Source: Gemmatimonadota bacterium | GTDB lineage: Bacteria > Gemmatimonadota > Gemmatimonadetes > Gemmatimonadales > Gemmatimonadaceae | Length of the DNA stretch: 6,017 nucleotides | NCBI GenBank assembly: GCA_003222065.1 | Contig: QHUV01000184.1 | Location: 1 to 6,017 of the forward strand | Direction of reading: 5' to 3' | Part shown: piece by piece, positions 5,828 through 6,017 of the stretch | Numbering within the stretch: position 1 is the stretch's first letter | Layout: each line of letters begins with the position of its first letter | Notes under the pieces: model-generated | Seen by the model: only the letters and a program-made list of their open reading frames with translations | What the model was told of the DNA's origin: nothing | Databases searched by the model: none | Position numbers and translations under genes: made by a program

Positions 5828-6017
5828 CTATCTACTCGATACGTCTTCGCGGTACAAAGCCGGGTATCGCTCCTTCAACGCCGCCACCTTGGGCAAGTCG
5901 TACGTCGCGATGTATGGACTATCAGGATGCAGCATCGCGTAATGCTGGTGGTACGCCTCCGCCGGATAGAACGTGCGCAGTTGCGCGACCTGCGTCACGA
6001 TCGGCCTAGCGAAGGTC
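5828..6017 (-). CDS. msrA: Peptide methionine sulfoxide reductase MsrA, C-terminal part (5' end outside window)
   Basis: MsrA reduces the S-epimer of methionine sulfoxide in proteins and free methionine, using thioredoxin as electron donor. The 62 visible codons run from the window edge to a TAG at 5830-5828. They read PIVTQVAQLRTFYPAEAYHQ and then HYAMLHPDSPYIATYDLPKV, ending ALKERYPALYRED plus a few residues. The PIVTxV, FYPAExYHQ and final PKV..LK..YP.LY pattern is characteristic of the C-terminal third of MsrA. The N-terminal GCFW active-site cysteine motif lies outside the window and cannot be checked. A strong hairpin follows the stop by about 15 nt, so the gene probably ends its own transcript and is not part of the efflux operon downstream. 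This gene lies beyond the span of the listed ORFs because it is partial; it was found by translating the reverse complement. Confidence 0.9.
   Translation of the reverse strand, partial: TFARPIVTQVAQLRTFYPAEAYHQHYAMLHPDSPYIATYDLPKVAALKERYPALYREDVSSR

Overview
The window is a high-GC (roughly 60-65% by eye) stretch in which every supported gene is on the minus strand, so transcription runs from high to low coordinates. The gene set is that of a diderm (Gram-negative) bacterium: a TolC-family outer-membrane protein, a periplasmic lipoprotein adaptor and an ABC-2 exporter. No marker fixes the phylum. The GC content, the gene mix and a recurring GTTAGGC heptamer would fit Gemmatimonadota or Acidobacteriota, but that is a low-confidence guess.

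Layout in transcription order. (1) 6017-5828: the last 62 codons of msrA (methionine sulfoxide reductase A), followed by a near-perfect hairpin terminator at 5812-5771. (2) 5803-5204: a TetR-family regulator whose reading frame starts inside that terminator and lacks the first DNA-binding-domain helix. (3) 5207-4106: a TolC-family outer-membrane efflux gene. Its signal peptide (ATG at 5207) and its body are in different frames, and the first helix of the mature protein appears to be missing. (4) 4106-3210: a lipoprotein HlyD/YbhG-type periplasmic adaptor. (5) 3150-2197 and 2200-1445: two ABC ATPases. (6) 1448-345: an ABC-2 permease. (7) 345-1: the first 115 codons of a second ABC-2 permease, cut by the window edge.

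From the regulator to the second permease the genes are joined by start/stop overlaps (ATGA, TGATG, GTGA, ATGA, TGATG). The only gap, 59 nt, lies between adaptor and first ATPase. The order regulator - outer-membrane channel - adaptor - two NBDs - two permeases matches the Escherichia coli cecR-ybhG-ybhF-ybhS-ybhR locus with a tolC-like gene added and with the double ATPase YbhF split in two. Together the products would form a tripartite efflux pump: permease heterodimer in the inner membrane, asymmetric ATPase pair in the cytoplasm, adaptor in the periplasm and TolC-like channel in the outer membrane. The substrate cannot be read from the sequence.

The least ordinary part is 5133-5812. Two neighbouring genes at the head of the operon both lack their 5' coding parts, and no promoter space remains between the msrA terminator and the regulator. 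Either the operon has been damaged by deletions or the assembly has lost sequence here. The second point of interest is that all degenerate catalytic residues of the two ATPases map to one of the two composite ATP sites. I do not see a previously undescribed system; this is a recognisable efflux operon with unusual lesions.
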